From contig UESW01003830.1 in assembly GCA_900491605.1 (NCBI GenBank), positions 1,975,961 through 2,039,960 on the forward strand: a DNA stretch of 64,000 nucleotides, written 5' to 3'. The stretch is from Calamus simplicifolius. Its lineage: Eukaryota; Streptophyta; Magnoliopsida; Arecales; Arecaceae. Shown here piece after piece: positions 32,658-44,174 of this stretch (positions within the stretch are counted from its first letter, which is position 1; each line of letters begins with the position of its first letter). Position numbers and translations under genes: made by a program. The notes beneath the pieces are model-generated. The model saw only the letters and a program-made list of their open reading frames with translations. It did no database searches and had not been told where the DNA came from.

Positions 32658-33553
32658 TTGAAAAACTTTATGCCCCTTCAAGAAAATGTTGGAAAGTCTT
32701 TCAGTACTAACATTCCTTTGGGTAGTAATTCTAATAAAGATAACACTAAAGAAAATTCTTATTTAGAAAAGCCCAAAAGAAGTAGGAGACAAAAGAGTGA
32801 AAAGAACTTTGAGGATGATTTTTATCTCTATTTGATAGAGTGATCCTAAAAGTTATAATGAAGTAATTAATTTGATAGACTCAATGTTTTGAAAGAAAGC
32901 TATTAATAATGAAATGAAATATTTAACAAATAAAAAATTTAAGCTCTTGCTAATCCACTTAAGTGGTGCAAGTCTATAGGTTGAAAATAGATTTTTAGAA
33001 AGAAATTACAAGCTGATGGATCCAAAAAAAGTTTAAAGCCCGCTAGGCTAGTGGCTAACTATTTTACTTGAAAAGAGGGATTTAACTATTTTAATACATG
33101 TTCTTCAATTTATAAGATTACATCTATTGGAAGTTTGATTGCTTTAATTTTCATATTTAAATTAAAAATCTACCAAATGAATGTAAAAACAGCACTCTTA
33201 AAGATGACTTTGAAGAATATATTTACATGAATCAACTAAAGAGATTTATTATCCTTAGATAAGAACATAAAGTTTATAAATTATTTAAAATCTTTTCAAA
33301 ACAATGGCACAAAAAATTTAGTTCAATAGTGTTATCTTATGGTTTCACTGTCAATGAAACTAATAAATGTATTTATACTAAAGTAATTGGTGATTTATGT
33401 GTTAGTATGTGTCTCTATGTTAATGATATTTTAATTTTTTTATTCAAAAAAGTTATTAATGAAACTAAAACATTTTTGTCTAGAAAATTTGATATGGAGG
33501 ACATAGGACCAATAGATGTAATTTTAAGAATTAAATTAATAGAAACATCGTAA
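32658..33553 (+). pseudogene. Copia reverse transcriptase relic
   Basis: Fragments in order: RRQKSEKNFEDDFYLYLIE (about 32785-32840), a degraded PARLVA-Y-T-KEGFNYFNT (near 33035-33095), IYQMNVKTALL (near 33170), and the open piece 33329-33553 with LSYGFTVNETNKCIYTK, CLYVNDILIF and FLSRKFDMEDIG. The pattern matches the Copia RT from finger to thumb. The active site reads YVND instead of YVDD, so it is inactive even locally. Confidence 0.75.
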
Positions 33554-33986
33554 GGGATTATTATTACATAATCACATTACATAGAGAAAAAATTAAAGAA
33601 ATTTTATAAGTTCGACTATAAACCCTTAAGTATACCCTGTGACTTTAATATGAAATTGAGTAAAAGTTGGAGCAAACTTATGGGTCAATTGAAGTACTTA
33701 AAATTATTGGTTCTTTGATGTATATTATGAATTGGTCTTGATTAGTCCAGTGCTTATATAGATACAAAATGGTAAAACTGAGTGAATTGCTATTTGATAG
33801 CTTAATATATCCAAATATTAGTCTATGAGGATGATTAGTGTGATGACGTACATTGTAGTTATTTATAAATTAAGTAATAATCACTACAACAAAATTTGGT
33901 TTTAGTAACTTTTTTTTTTCGATGCTAGAGAGAAGCGTCGAAAATTTTTGCAAGCTGCTGATGCTTTTTAGAAGCTTCAGAAAAAT

Positions 33987-34183
33987 AAACATTTTTTTTT
34001 CACCATCCCTTTTTCTTCTCTTTCCTCCTCCTCCTCCTCCTCCTTCTTCTCCTCATCCCACTCCCCGAATCTTATCCTCTTAGAAAGCATTGGCATCATT
34101 TTTTTTTCACCACCCCTTTTTCTTCTCTTTCCTTCTTCTTCTTCTCCTCATCCCCCTTCCCCTTCCCAAATCTTATCCTCTTA
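33987..34183 (+). repeat. Imperfect duplication of a ~100-bp pyrimidine-rich unit
   Basis: A unit of T-rich run, CACCA-CCC, CTTCTCTTTCC(TCC)n, CTCCTCATCCC and AATCTTATCCTCTTA occurs twice in direct order (33987-34081 and 34096-34180). The 82-codon + strand frame here is only low-complexity and is not called as a gene. Confidence 0.75.
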
Positions 34184-34184
34184 C

Positions 34185-34196
34185 ATATATAAAACC
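34185..34196 (+). promoter_or_regulatory. TATA-like box of the captured gene segment
   Basis: ATATATAAAACC follows a CT-rich stretch and precedes a C-rich leader with no ATG-initiated frame of note. After bridging the Athila insertion the leader continues to the kinase-like exon at 52225. Promoter identity is inference. Confidence 0.4.
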
Positions 34197-34786
34197 CCAA
34201 ACATGTTCTCCCTTTCTATATTTATTACGACTACATTCCACAATGCTCCATTCCAACATTCCGCGCCCTTGCTCGCCTTCTCTGCCTGATTCCCTCCCCT
34301 CAAAGGACCATTCTACCACCCTCCCCCCAATCCTATAATCACCACCATGTTTCTGTTTTTTCCCCATCCTCACTGTCGCTGATAAATGTAAAATGATTAT
34401 TTAATTCATATATTTTCATAATAATATTAATAGTTTTTAATTTATTTTAAGTTAAATTTATTTATTTTTATTTTATTTTAAATAAATATGAAAGAAAATA
34501 AAATAAAGCAAATGCCAACACTACACAACTTATGCAATTACTTCTTTCAGCATTGTGAGATGATTCCAGCAAAGTCAGGAGGAGATCATTATCCAATATA
34601 GTTGCAAAGGCAAATCCATCGTTGTTGCATCCAACCTTTTGAATGTGGGCCCAGTAATTGCATATTGTTTTTTTTTTTTTTTGTACAGGCGGGTGATCAC
34701 ACCAATCTAAGGTAAGTCAAACCCGATATATCAGAGTACAAAATTTGGGAGAGAACAGGGGGGCAAGGTTCACCCGGCTTCCAGCT

Positions 34787-37240
34787 CTAAGAACCAGAAT
34801 GAGACGCCATCCTAGCAGCAATCCAATCTGCCACAGAGTTGGCTTCCCGATAGATGTGCCTAATCCTGGCGCAAGAAATACCCTGAAGGTTAGAATGAAT
34901 ATCTCCAATCAAGGGGATGATAGGCAAACGGGCGCGGGAATCCTGCCTAATCCAGTGGATAACAGTAATGAAATCCCCTTCAACAATAATGCTGCGAGCT
35001 CCCAGACAGCGTATAGCACAACAGATACCAGCCCAAGCAGCACACAACTCCGTAAGGGGCACAGTGGAATCAAGAAGACCAAATCCACCAGACGCCAGCA
35101 TCTCACCGTCAGGCCCACGAATCACAAAAGCCAAGCCTGCACATCTGCCGCGAACACTACCATCAAAGTTGATTTTAACAAACCCTGGAGGTGGGGGCTC
35201 CCAAGAAATGAATACCGCACGCCGGTACGCTGCCGAAGCAGCAGGGGAGTCCCAGTGGCCAGGGGTAGCAGAAACATGAAATCTCTGATGGAATGTATAC
35301 TCAGTAGCTAAGGAGAAGGCAGCCCTAACAACCCTGCGAGGATGAATAGTCTCATCAGCGAACAGAAGCCAATTCCGAGATAACCAAATCTGATAAGCAG
35401 TGTAAGCCCTCCTCGAAAACAGTAGGTGGAATCCTCTTCCCATATCCTCCCTGATGATACTCAGAAAGTGACTACATAGGGATTCAGACCCCTGATCCCA
35501 AGGACCATCACCTGAAATCTGCCAAGTCTGTCTCGCTTGAGAGCAACTGAAGATAGCATGACCAACCGTCTCGTCCTCCCTACCACATAATGGGCAAGTA
35601 GGCAGAATGCTCATACCTCTCGCGAAGAGCAGGGAACAAGTAGGAAGTGTGTTCCATGCAAGTTTCCACATAAAAAGCCGCACCCTAGGATGAATGGGGA
35701 GACACCAGATCCACTTCAAATCGATCGAATGCTGAGGATGAGGAATGTAAATATTAACAAGATCTCTAATAGGAGCACGGGACAGACAGGATCTCCTACA
35801 AACCCTAATATCAGGGGTGGGACCCGGAGTAAGAGGAATGGCAAGAATGCGCCGGTAAAGCTCAACTCCAAAGAAGCTAGAGACCATAGAAGAAGACCAA
35901 GTAGAGCGATCTGGACCGAATAAGTCAATCACCCTCATACCCTGAGGGATGTCAGAACTCACAAAAGTTGGCCAATGGGACAGTGGAAGGTCAGCAATCC
36001 AGGTGTCATGAACAATATCAACAGAAGCCCCGTCACCTAGCGACCAAGAGATGCTGTCCAAAATAGCCAGAGCATGCTGGCAAACCTCTTTCCAGAAAAA
36101 AGAGTACCCAGGGGAAAGCTGAGGAGGAGAGGAAGAATTCCAGTCTCCATATTTGGCCCGCATAAAGGAGCTCCACAAACAGTGCGGATCAAGCAAGAAC
36201 CACGTAGCATGCCTCGCAATCAGAGCATTCCTCCTAACAATGAGCGACTGGATCCCGAGCCCACCCTCGGTAATCGGCATAGAAACAATATCCCAAGCCA
36301 GAAGGTGAATACCATGCCCATCCTGCATCAAAGCCCAGAGGAAATCCCGGAACTGTCTCTCAATCTTCATCAAACAAGACAAAGGAACGGCATCATTGGC
36401 AAGCAGATAGAGAGGAAGGGAAGATAGCACCGAGCGTAACAGTGAAAGCCTCGCCATCATAGAGAGCCCAGTGACCTGCCACCCATCCAATCTGTCACGG
36501 ACCCGGCTAACTAAGTTGCTGAAATCAGAGATACGAGGCCGCCTCCCCGTAATAGGTATTCCAAGATAGGATAGCTTATCAGCCTGATTAGGAATACCCA
36601 TAATCTGTGAGATAGTCCCTCTAACTGTAGACTTTATCCTAGGGCTGAAACAGATTAGAGATTTAGTGATATTGACTTTCTGCCCTGAAGTACTACAATA
36701 AGACTGAAGAATAGTCGCAAAAGTGATAGCATTGCGAACAGTGGCCCTTCCCAGAACAATGCAATCATCAGCAAACATAAGGTGAGAAAGGGAGGGCCCT
36801 TGGGGACCAGCAGTATAAGGGGCCAAAGAGTTGCTATCCTGAGCCTGAGATAGCGCCCGAGACAACGAATCGGCCGAGAGAATGAATAGGAAAGGAAAAA
36901 GAGGGCAGCCCTGTCTCAACCCAACCTCCGAGTGAAAATAATCAGTCTCACCACCATTAATAAGGAGAGAGAAGGAGGGCCGGTTAACACAGGCCATCAC
37001 CCAGTCAACAAAGAGCTCCGTAAACCCAAACCCAGAAAGAGTGTGGCGCAGAAAACCCTAGCTCAATCTATCATAAGCTCTCTCCATATCGAGCTTGATA
37101 GCCATAAGACCCTGATGGCTAGGAGCTCGCTGAAGGTCATACATGAATTCCTGAGCAAGCAGAGCATTATCAGTGATGCTGCGCCCCTTGAGAAAAGCCC
37201 CCTGCTGTGGAGAGATGATGCGAGGCATCACAGAATACAT
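34787..37240 (-). pseudogene. LINE ORF2: RT palm, zf-RVT and RNase H
   Basis: The main frame (737 codons, 37000-34787) continues upstream in phase from an RT segment at 37240-37058 (QQGAFLKGRSITDNALLAQE, KLDMERAYDR) across a single stop (Trp to TAG) near 37060. Motifs: GLRQGCPLFPFLF (residues about 27-39), active site FADD (76-79), YLGIPI and LSRV-------GW. A zf-RVT module lies around 425-510 (W-LP-HPR--LF-WKL, PLCGREDETVGHAIFSC). From about 600 to the end an RNase H of the plant type follows (INFDGSVRG, LTELCAAWAGI, VEGDF, HIYREANSVADWIA). ORF2 would drive target-primed reverse transcription; this copy cannot make it whole. Confidence 0.92.
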
Positions 37241-38060
37241 TCGGGATACCAGGATACGCGCACATACTTTGTATAAAGTGGTGCAGAGACTAATAGGCCG
37301 AAATGCTGAGGAGAGGAAGCATCAGGGCATTTGGGCACCAGGGTGATAAGAGTCCGATTCCAATCTGCTGGAATTGCTTTAGACTGAAAAACAAGCTGAA
37401 TAGCTTGCACCACCTCCTGTCCAACAATATCCCAATAGTGGCGAAAGAAAATAGCCAGGAACCCATCAGGTCCAGGAGCCTTGTCAACACCAAGATCCCA
37501 TAAAGCTCGCCGAATATCATCCTCAGTAATCGGACGGATGAGAAGAGCATTCTCCACATCAGAGACCCTAGAGGAAGGGGAGATCGGGAAAATAGGGTAC
37601 CCTTCACCAGAGTGCTCAGACCATCTAGACTGAAAGAAATGGAGCATCTGATCCCTGATCATCTGGAATTCCTCCTGAGGTTTTCCCTCCTCGTCATTAA
37701 GCCGTCTAATACGGTTTGCAGCACGGCATTTTAAAGTAGCCTGGTGAAAGAATCTAGTGTTGGAGTCCCCTTCCTGAATCCACTGAATGCGGGACCTCTG
37801 CCGTCAAAAAGTCTCCTATTGTAATAAAGAGAGTGATAAAAAGACAAGTTGGTTCTAAGGGTCAAAAGATCAGAATCAGGAAGATATCCCTCTTGGTCCT
37901 CCTTTGACTGCAGAGACAAAATAATAGACTCAGTCTGCTCAACCCGTCGAACAATGTCCCCCACCTCCCTTCTACTCCAACTACATAGTCTGCGTCTAGC
38001 AAGAACCAGACGTCGTGAAAGTCTGTAGGTGGCACTCCCTCTGACAGGCAACCGCCAAAC
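37228..38060 (-). pseudogene. LINE ORF2: linker and RT fingers, frameshifted
   Basis: Two frames: 38051-37731 (LARRRLCSWSRREVGDI, a helical linker between endonuclease and RT) and 37662-37228 (MIRDQMLHFFQSRW, DDIRRALWDLGVDKAPGPDG, FFRHYWDIVG, NRTLITLVPKC). DKAPGPDG-F is the characteristic start of non-LTR RT. Frame changes near 38055, 37800, 37665 and 37262 break it into pieces. Confidence 0.85.
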
Positions 38061-38843
38061 CTATGAGATGACAGATCTAGGAGAAGAATAGAAAGTCCAG
38101 AATTTCTCAAATCGGAACACCCTACTCTGCTGGAGAGACACGTCAGTAGAAATCAGAATAGGACAATGATCCGAAGAAATTCTAGACAGATGAGTAACAT
38201 TGGCTGAGGGAAAAATCTGGAGCCACTGAGGATTGGCCAAGGCTCTATCCAGTCTTTCCCACACCCTAGCAGAACCCTGACGATTGTTACACCAAGTGAA
38301 CTGAGGCCCAGAGAATCCCAAATCCAAAAGACCAGCTGTAGCAATGAAGTTCCTGAACTCAGATCTTTCCACTGAATCAACCGCCTGCCTACCACCTCTT
38401 TTCTCATTGGCCCCGACAATGTAGTTGAAGTCACCCGCAATGAGAGAAGGAATACCCTGGGATAGCAAAGAATGAATCTCAGCCCATAGCACCCGGTGCA
38501 CCCTGAAGTCAAAGCTAGCATAAGCACCCGATAGAAGCCAGGGACCATGAGATCCATCAAAAACAACCAGAGCAACTTGTTGACCACAGTAATGAAAGGC
38601 ATCCACTTTGATATTGTCAGCTCTCCACAAAACCACAATACCGCCGGAGAGACCAACAGAGTCAATAGCATAGGAAACCCAAGATCTGGAGACCATACGT
38701 CGGAAGCGAGCAAGACTGGTCCCCAACAACCGAGTTTCCAGAAGAACACAAATATCAAAACCATGAAGCTGCAATAGCCTCCCAAACGCGGAGTGAAACG
38801 ATGGTTTCTGGGCTCCACGCACATTCCAGACAAGAATCTTCAT
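38061..38843 (-). pseudogene. LINE ORF2: AP-like endonuclease
   Basis: A 260-codon frame starting MKILVWNVRGAQ. Conserved boxes of the APE-type endonuclease are present in order: WNVRG (6-10), LLETRL (34-39), SGGIVVLW, AGDFNYIV, FTWCNNR, ERLDRALAN and SDHCPIL (about 225-231). This domain nicks the target DNA. Its start overlaps the end of ORF1 by about 90 bases. It ends in a frameshift just after the conserved RFEKFW motif, so it is separated from RT. Confidence 0.9.
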
Positions 38844-40581
38844 TCTGAGGCATGAAAGGGGGAACCCCCGCCCTATCCCCCATCAACTCATCAACAAGGC
38901 GGTCGTTAGCTGGAAGAGAACCCACAGCAGGTTCCTTACCCCTACAATCCTCCGGATGGAACGAATCCATGGATACGACTTCCACATCCCGGAGAACGGA
39001 ATCCTTAGAGCAGGATAATTCCATGGCTTCAGCCTCCTCGCCCCGAAGGATAGCCTTCTTAAGCAGAAGGACCGCCGAATCATGAGTAGCTGCCTCCATC
39101 TGGGCTGGCAAGGAGAGACCTAAAGCAGACTGCAGACCTGGCCCTTCCTTGCGATGAGACTTCTTCTTCCCTAGCCCCGAAAGGTCAAGAGACCCCCAGG
39201 AAGAGTCAACAATTGCTAGAAAAGTGAAAGACCCCTGTGATCTAGCTTTCCCCCCAATAGAAGTCTTCCCTTTTCCTTTAGTGGTCCTGGATACCACTCG
39301 CTGCGAAATAAGGTCCTCAGGCCGGGTCCTCTTGGAAGGGCCAGAATAGCCATCCTCCCGGGACTTAGGCTGCGCAATCGATCTATCAGGCTCTAAGCAT
39401 GCAAAAGGATTAGAAGCATTGCCCTCATCAGACCTTTTCAGCAAACCATCCTGAAACTTTGCTACAGTACCAACCGGCACAGAGATCCCTTCAATCACTG
39501 AGTCAATGTTTTCCTCTGCTCGGCTGCCTGGGCCTATGCTGCCTGGGTCAACAACACCCATCAGAGGAAGGCTCGATGCCGACTTCTCCGCATGGACCAT
39601 CCCTCCCTAGGACTTCATCACTGTGGAAGGAGAGAGCGAGGAAATCCCCCTGCTCGGCTGCCGGCGAGCTAGTTTCTTAGGAAGTTGCCAACCGTCGGCC
39701 AAAGCAGGGGATGACCCGGGAGAACCAATACGTTCACCCGACGGAGGGTCCTGGGAAGATTTCCGGTGCCTGATAGCAGCCATCCAGGGCCCAAAAGCAG
39801 GACCGGAAGAAGGCGAGGAGGAATCCGTCACAGCCTGGCAAGATCCAGAGAGATGCACTGATCCACAATCACCGCAAATTCCTTCAAGATTTTCATATGA
39901 AAACTGTTGCCAAAATGGATCTCTGCTGCCACGGATCCGAGTGCCTGGCCGGAGAGGTATACTCAGATCAACTCGGACACAGGCCCGAGCAAAGCTTCCA
40001 CGCTTCCTTGCCTTGGTTGATTCATCAGAATAAAGGAATTGCCCGGCCACTGCAAGGATGGACAACATAATTTCATCACTCCAGAACTCAATTGGAAGCT
40101 GTGGCAACCGTATCCAGAGCAGAGCAGAATGGATGGAGCTGTCGACTGGAACGAATTCCGGATGCCACTCTGCAGTGATGATCGGTTGTCCATTAACAAC
40201 CCAGGGTCTTCCCAATGCAAGAGCCTTAGCTTGGATGTCAGAGAAATGGAAGATGAAATGCTTATTCGCCAGGGCCAGAGCTTCGATGTCACCTGTCAAC
40301 CCCGCTCGGTGGAACTCTCGAACTATGATTTTTGGTGGAATCCAGCGAGAGAGGCAGCGAGCGAGGATAGCATGACTCCCCCATCTTTCTTCTTCAACAT
40401 CCAAAGAGTGCACCGGCACTTGGACTATGTTCGGATACCTCCGTTCCAGCTCCGCCACTACCACCGGAGGAGGCGAAGGAGCAACCCATTTAAACCCACT
40501 TCCACTGGCCTGATGCCATGCCGTGCCGGATATCCCTGCCCCGACGGACTCACCGGGATGCAGCTGAGCTGGAGTCCCCAT
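38755..40581 (-). pseudogene. LINE ORF1 (DUF4283 / CCHC RNA-binding protein), one in-frame stop
   Basis: A single frame of about 609 codons interrupted only by a stop at 39607-39609. N-terminal 110 residues: Pro/Val-rich leader and a segment ending in RCLSRWIPP. Then the DUF4283-like core typical of plant LINE ORF1 (FHFSDIQAKALALGRPWVVNGQ, W-PEF-P, ALLWIRLPQLPIEFW) and a zinc-knuckle region with CGDCGSVHLSGSC near residue 230. The C-terminal half (39600-38755) is a long low-complexity, Ser/Lys/Pro-rich tail. ORF1 proteins coat LINE RNA. The start at 40581 is supported by the upstream untranslated GA-rich sequence. Confidence 0.9.
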
Positions 40582-41135
40582 CAGTCGGAGAAGCAGACCA
40601 GAGAAAACAAACCAGAGCGTCGGGGATCAGAGAAGATGAAGACGGAGCCCGATCTTAAAACAGAATCAGCAGAAGAAAGCTTCTAACCACAGAAGTCGCG
40701 AGACTCTCTCTCTCCTCTCTCTAACACATAATGTCTGCTTGTTGCAGATTGTTTGAAGGATGGGAATATTCCTATTCAATTAGTTTCCGAACGTTGTACC
40801 TTGCATGTTTTCCAATTGACAAAAAGTGCAGATGGTGTCCACTGGCAGCGGGATCCAGCGGCTTGCATCCACGTAAGAAGCTCCAGCGTCCACGTGTTGA
40901 TGAAGGTGGAAACGAACTCCAAGAGGGACTCCTCCATGTGGTTTCAACAGGCATGCAAGGACTCCAGCGATGATGAAAGCCAGGCAGCGTTAACGCGGTT
41001 TAAACGGACATTCAAGAGGGACTCCTCCACAGCTTGGGAATACCGTAATTTACTTGAAGAAAGACTCTTAGGCGGTGCTTTAAGACATTAATTTTCATGC
41101 ATATTCAACACGGTATAAGCCACAATTTTTTTAAC

Positions 41136-41144
41136 TATAAAAAG
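41136..41144 (+). promoter_or_regulatory. TATA box of Athila 5' LTR
   Basis: TATAAAAAG after TTAAC; the equivalent site in the right LTR is 51207-51215. Confidence 0.65.
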
Positions 41145-42514
41145 AAGACAGCGGGAGTAGAATATAGACTTTTGGAGACTTTTAGAGTGTTTTAATGAAT
41201 GAGGATATGAAGAATAGAGACGAGAGTTGCGTGTTCATCAATTGCTTCCAAGAAAAAATATAAGTTTATTAGTTTTTCTTTTTAATTTTATATGAACAAA
41301 TTTTTTTTCTAGAGTATTGATGTAATCTATTAATGAGCATATAATTTATTTTATTAATTATTTTATTTTAATATTTTTTTGATTGAGATTTAATTCTTAT
41401 TATTAATGTTTGATTTGTTATTTCATGATTAATTCTTACATTTTATTGTTTGATCAATTAAATTACAATGAGACCGAAAGGTGATTTGTTAATTTAGATA
41501 TAGAATTAAACACCATTAGTTGAGCGAAAGTAGAGATACTTTACCGCCATTAATGTAATTTTAAAAAATTTAAAGTATGTAATGAGTCTCCAATTAATTA
41601 ATTTACATAGAGATATGGAGCTGTTAGTTAGAGATATTTTGATATCGTTCAAGAGAAGATATTGGATAATTAAAAAAAATTTAATCATCACCATGGAATT
41701 ATTAAAATTTAATAATTAAGAAGAATAATTGTGTGGGATTTGTTAAGTGAAATCATCGCTCTAGATCCAGTATTATCATATTTTTACATGTTTAAATTTT
41801 TACGCTTTACTAATTTTTAGATTAAATAATTTTATTTAATTTAGATAGTAGAATGCCATTTATATTTAATTTTCTAAATAGTAATTAATTTAATAAATTT
41901 TGGTATTCAATAATTTCTATGGGTTCGACATCTATTTTATAAAAAAAATACTTTACTACTTGTTATGATTCTATGCACTTGTAGATTATTTTACGTGAAT
42001 ACACTACTTGTTACGATTCTATGCACCTGCAGATTATTTTAGGCGAATAGTTTTTTGCACTGTGTCACATCCATGGAGAATACCAAGAAAACTCACGGAG
42101 ACGCGTGGGACTTTCTAGGCTTTTGTGGGCTCTGCGGGTCATCATGGGATCCCAAGGAAGACATTAGGACGTGAAGCCAACCGAGGGACTCACGTACTTT
42201 CTCATGAAAAGAGGTAGGGTAGGTTCCAACGGAAAAGAAAAGTAAAAAGGATTTATTAAAATAAAGAAAGGTGTGCCAACCTAATTATTTATAACAAAGG
42301 ATGAAAGTACAGGGTACATCTCTAGCGAGGTTGATCTCATTTGGTCTTTCCTCCAAAGACAAATCTAAAAGGACTTAGAAGCGCATGCCTTGATCTAAAC
42401 TATTAGAGTAGACACCCTTTGATCCCGAGATTGAAAGAATCTTACGACAGCTTAAGGAAAAAAAAAAAAAAAAGATAAAAAAAGAAGAAAGAAGACAACA
42501 TATCTCTACCTAAT

Positions 42515-43500
42515 ATGGCTGATCAAGAGCACAAACCATTACGAGACTATGCTATGCCCTCGGTCAATGGGGCTATATCAAGTATAAGGAGGCCAGCCAT
42601 ACAAGCCAATAATGTTAAGATCAAGCCGGCCATCATTCAAATGATACAACAGACTGTCTAGTTTGGGGGGTTAGCATAAGAGGATCTGAATGTCCATATT
42701 GCAAATTTTCTAAAAATTTATGATACTTTTAAACATAATGGAGTAACAGATGATGTGATTTGACTAAGGCTTTTTTTCTTCTTACTTAGGGATAAAGCCA
42801 AGGCTTGGCTGAATTCTTTGCCACCTGGCGTCATTACTACCTGGGAAGAATTAGTACAAAAATTTTTAGCAAAATATTTTCCTCCTGCAAAAATAGCAAG
42901 GCTAAGGAATGACATCACTACATTCACACAATTTGAGGGTGAATCATTATATGAAGCATGGAAAAGGTATAAAGATTTATTGAGAAGAAGTCCTCATTAT
43001 GACCTTCAAGCATGGCTTCAAGTACAAACATTTTACAATGGTCTAGGAGCTACAAATAGGTCTATGGTTGATGCAGTATCTGGTGAAGCTTTAATGAGTA
43101 AAATTCATGAGGCAGCATATGAACTTCTGAAAGAATTAGTATCCAACAATTATCAATGGCCTGCAGAAAGAGCAATGCCAAGAAAGACAACTGGAGTTTT
43201 AGAACTTGATTTTATAACTTCATTGGCAGCACAAATGGCAAATTTGTCTTAACAACTAGGTAAGATAAATGTTAATGCTATTCAAACTAATGATGTTTGT
43301 GATCATTGTAGAGGAAATCATTCAAGTATCGAATGCCAAGTGGGAAATCCTTTTGCCCAATTGAGTTATCGACAAGCAAATTACGTGTCAACTTTTCAAT
43401 GTCAAAATAATCCATACTCGAACACGTACAATCCTAGATGGAGGAATCACCCCAACTTCTTATGGATCAATAACCAAGGGCAAGCTAAACCACCTTAGCA
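42515..43500 (+). pseudogene. Athila gag, broken
   Basis: The frame starts at ATG 42515 (MADQEHKPLRDYAMPSV), has at least three stops before 42780, then is open from about 42780 to 43252. The open part has KAKAWLNSLPPGVITTWEELVQKFLAKYFPP, LYEAWKRYKDLLRR and FYNGLGATNRSMVDAVSGE, the typical gag core of Athila/Tat elements. A knuckle-like C-HC-GNHS---C appears near 43300 after the stop, followed by an Asn/Tyr-rich stretch (NNPYSNTYNPRWRNHPN). Non-functional. Confidence 0.85.
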
Positions 43501-44100
43501 ATTTTTACAGTAAGAGAAAAAGCTAACACTTAAGGACATATTTATGCAGTATATATAGAAAATAGATGTGGCAATTCAAATAACTCAGCTTCAATTCATA
43601 ATCTTGAGGTGCAAATCGATCAGCTCTCAAACTTGCTCACGAGAGGACTGCTGGAACTTTGCCAAGCAACACTATCGTTAATCCGAAAGAACATGCAAAG
43701 GCAATACGAACATATGGGGAGCAACAAGTAACAAATGTCAAACAAGATGAAAATGTGGATAATGAGGAGTCCAAGATGAAGGAAGCGAGTTAGAGATGAA
43801 AGACATGGAGCAAGCTGAGAAGACTAAGGAGAATGAAAGAGCTTCAAAATCAAAAAATCCAGGGAAGTTACTTTTGAGACTTATTCTCTTTTAATTTATG
43901 ACCCATTAGTTTTTTTTTTCACAAAGATTAAAAAAGAATAATATGGATGAACGATTTTCTAAATTTTTAAGTATATTTAAGCAACTACATATTAATATTC
44001 CTCTTATTGAAGCTTTAGAACAAATGCCTAAATATGCAAAATTTTTAAAAGACATTATATCAAAGAAGCAAAATTGAAGGAGCATGAAACAGTAATGCTA
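43501..44100 (+). other. Athila gag-protease linker, degraded
   Basis: Polar, frame-shifting sequence with recognisable traces only (KLPPKLKDPGSF-IPCTI at 44130-44185 marks the approach to protease). A T run at 43911-43920. No separate gene. Confidence 0.6.
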
Positions 44101-44174
44101 ACAAAGGAGAGTAGTGCAATCTTACAAAAAAAGCTGCCGCCTAAGTTGAAAGATCCAGGAAGTTTCATTATCCC

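Larger units (their letters stand above)
32319..33860 (+). mobile_element. Old Ty1/Copia relic (element B), right half
   Basis: Continuation of the relic cut at 9930. It starts with the rest of the tandem duplication, then decayed RT. It ends before the CACTA element at 33882, near a sequence that would correspond to the RNase H region. No LTR is recognisable. Confidence 0.75.
34668..40741 (-). mobile_element. Full-length L1-clade LINE (element G), - strand
   Basis: A 15-base T run (34668-34682) marks the poly(A) tail on the - strand. Reading leftwards from about 40741 come a GA/CT-rich 5' UTR, ORF1 (40581-38755), endonuclease (38843-38061), RT (about 37662-36500), a zf-RVT module and a terminal RNase H (to 34787). 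A possible imperfect target duplication is TTGCATATTG (34658-34667) and TTGCAGATTG (40742-40751). About 6.07 kb is a full length for plant L1. ORF1 has one in-frame stop and ORF2 several breaks. It sits in the 5' LTR of the Athila element. Confidence 0.9.
34380..42049 (+). repeat. 5' LTR of Athila-type element F, containing a full-length LINE
   Basis: LTR sequence is at 34380-34667 and 40742-42049, about 1.6 kb without the LINE. The first part matches 49153-49452 and the second 50865-52134. A TATA box, TATAAAAAG, is at 41136-41144. The last 95 bp consist of a 48-bp unit repeated twice (41956-42003, 42004-42049), present once in the right LTR. Short + strand frames at 40731-41091 are LTR sequence, not genes. 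Confidence 0.85.

Noticed and set aside
34090..34338. 82-codon ORF with hydrophobic start, possible signal peptide protein
   Set aside because: The hydrophobic part is a TTC/CTT run in a duplicated pyrimidine-rich leader; no conserved features.
35690..40700. Many + strand ORFs (for example 36074-36427, 39623-40033, 40039-40686)
   Set aside because: Antisense shadows of the LINE ORFs; no recognisable domains.
40731..41091. + strand ORFs after the LINE (80 and 112 codons)
   Set aside because: They are LTR sequence repeated at 50870-51143 with different frames; no coding constraint.
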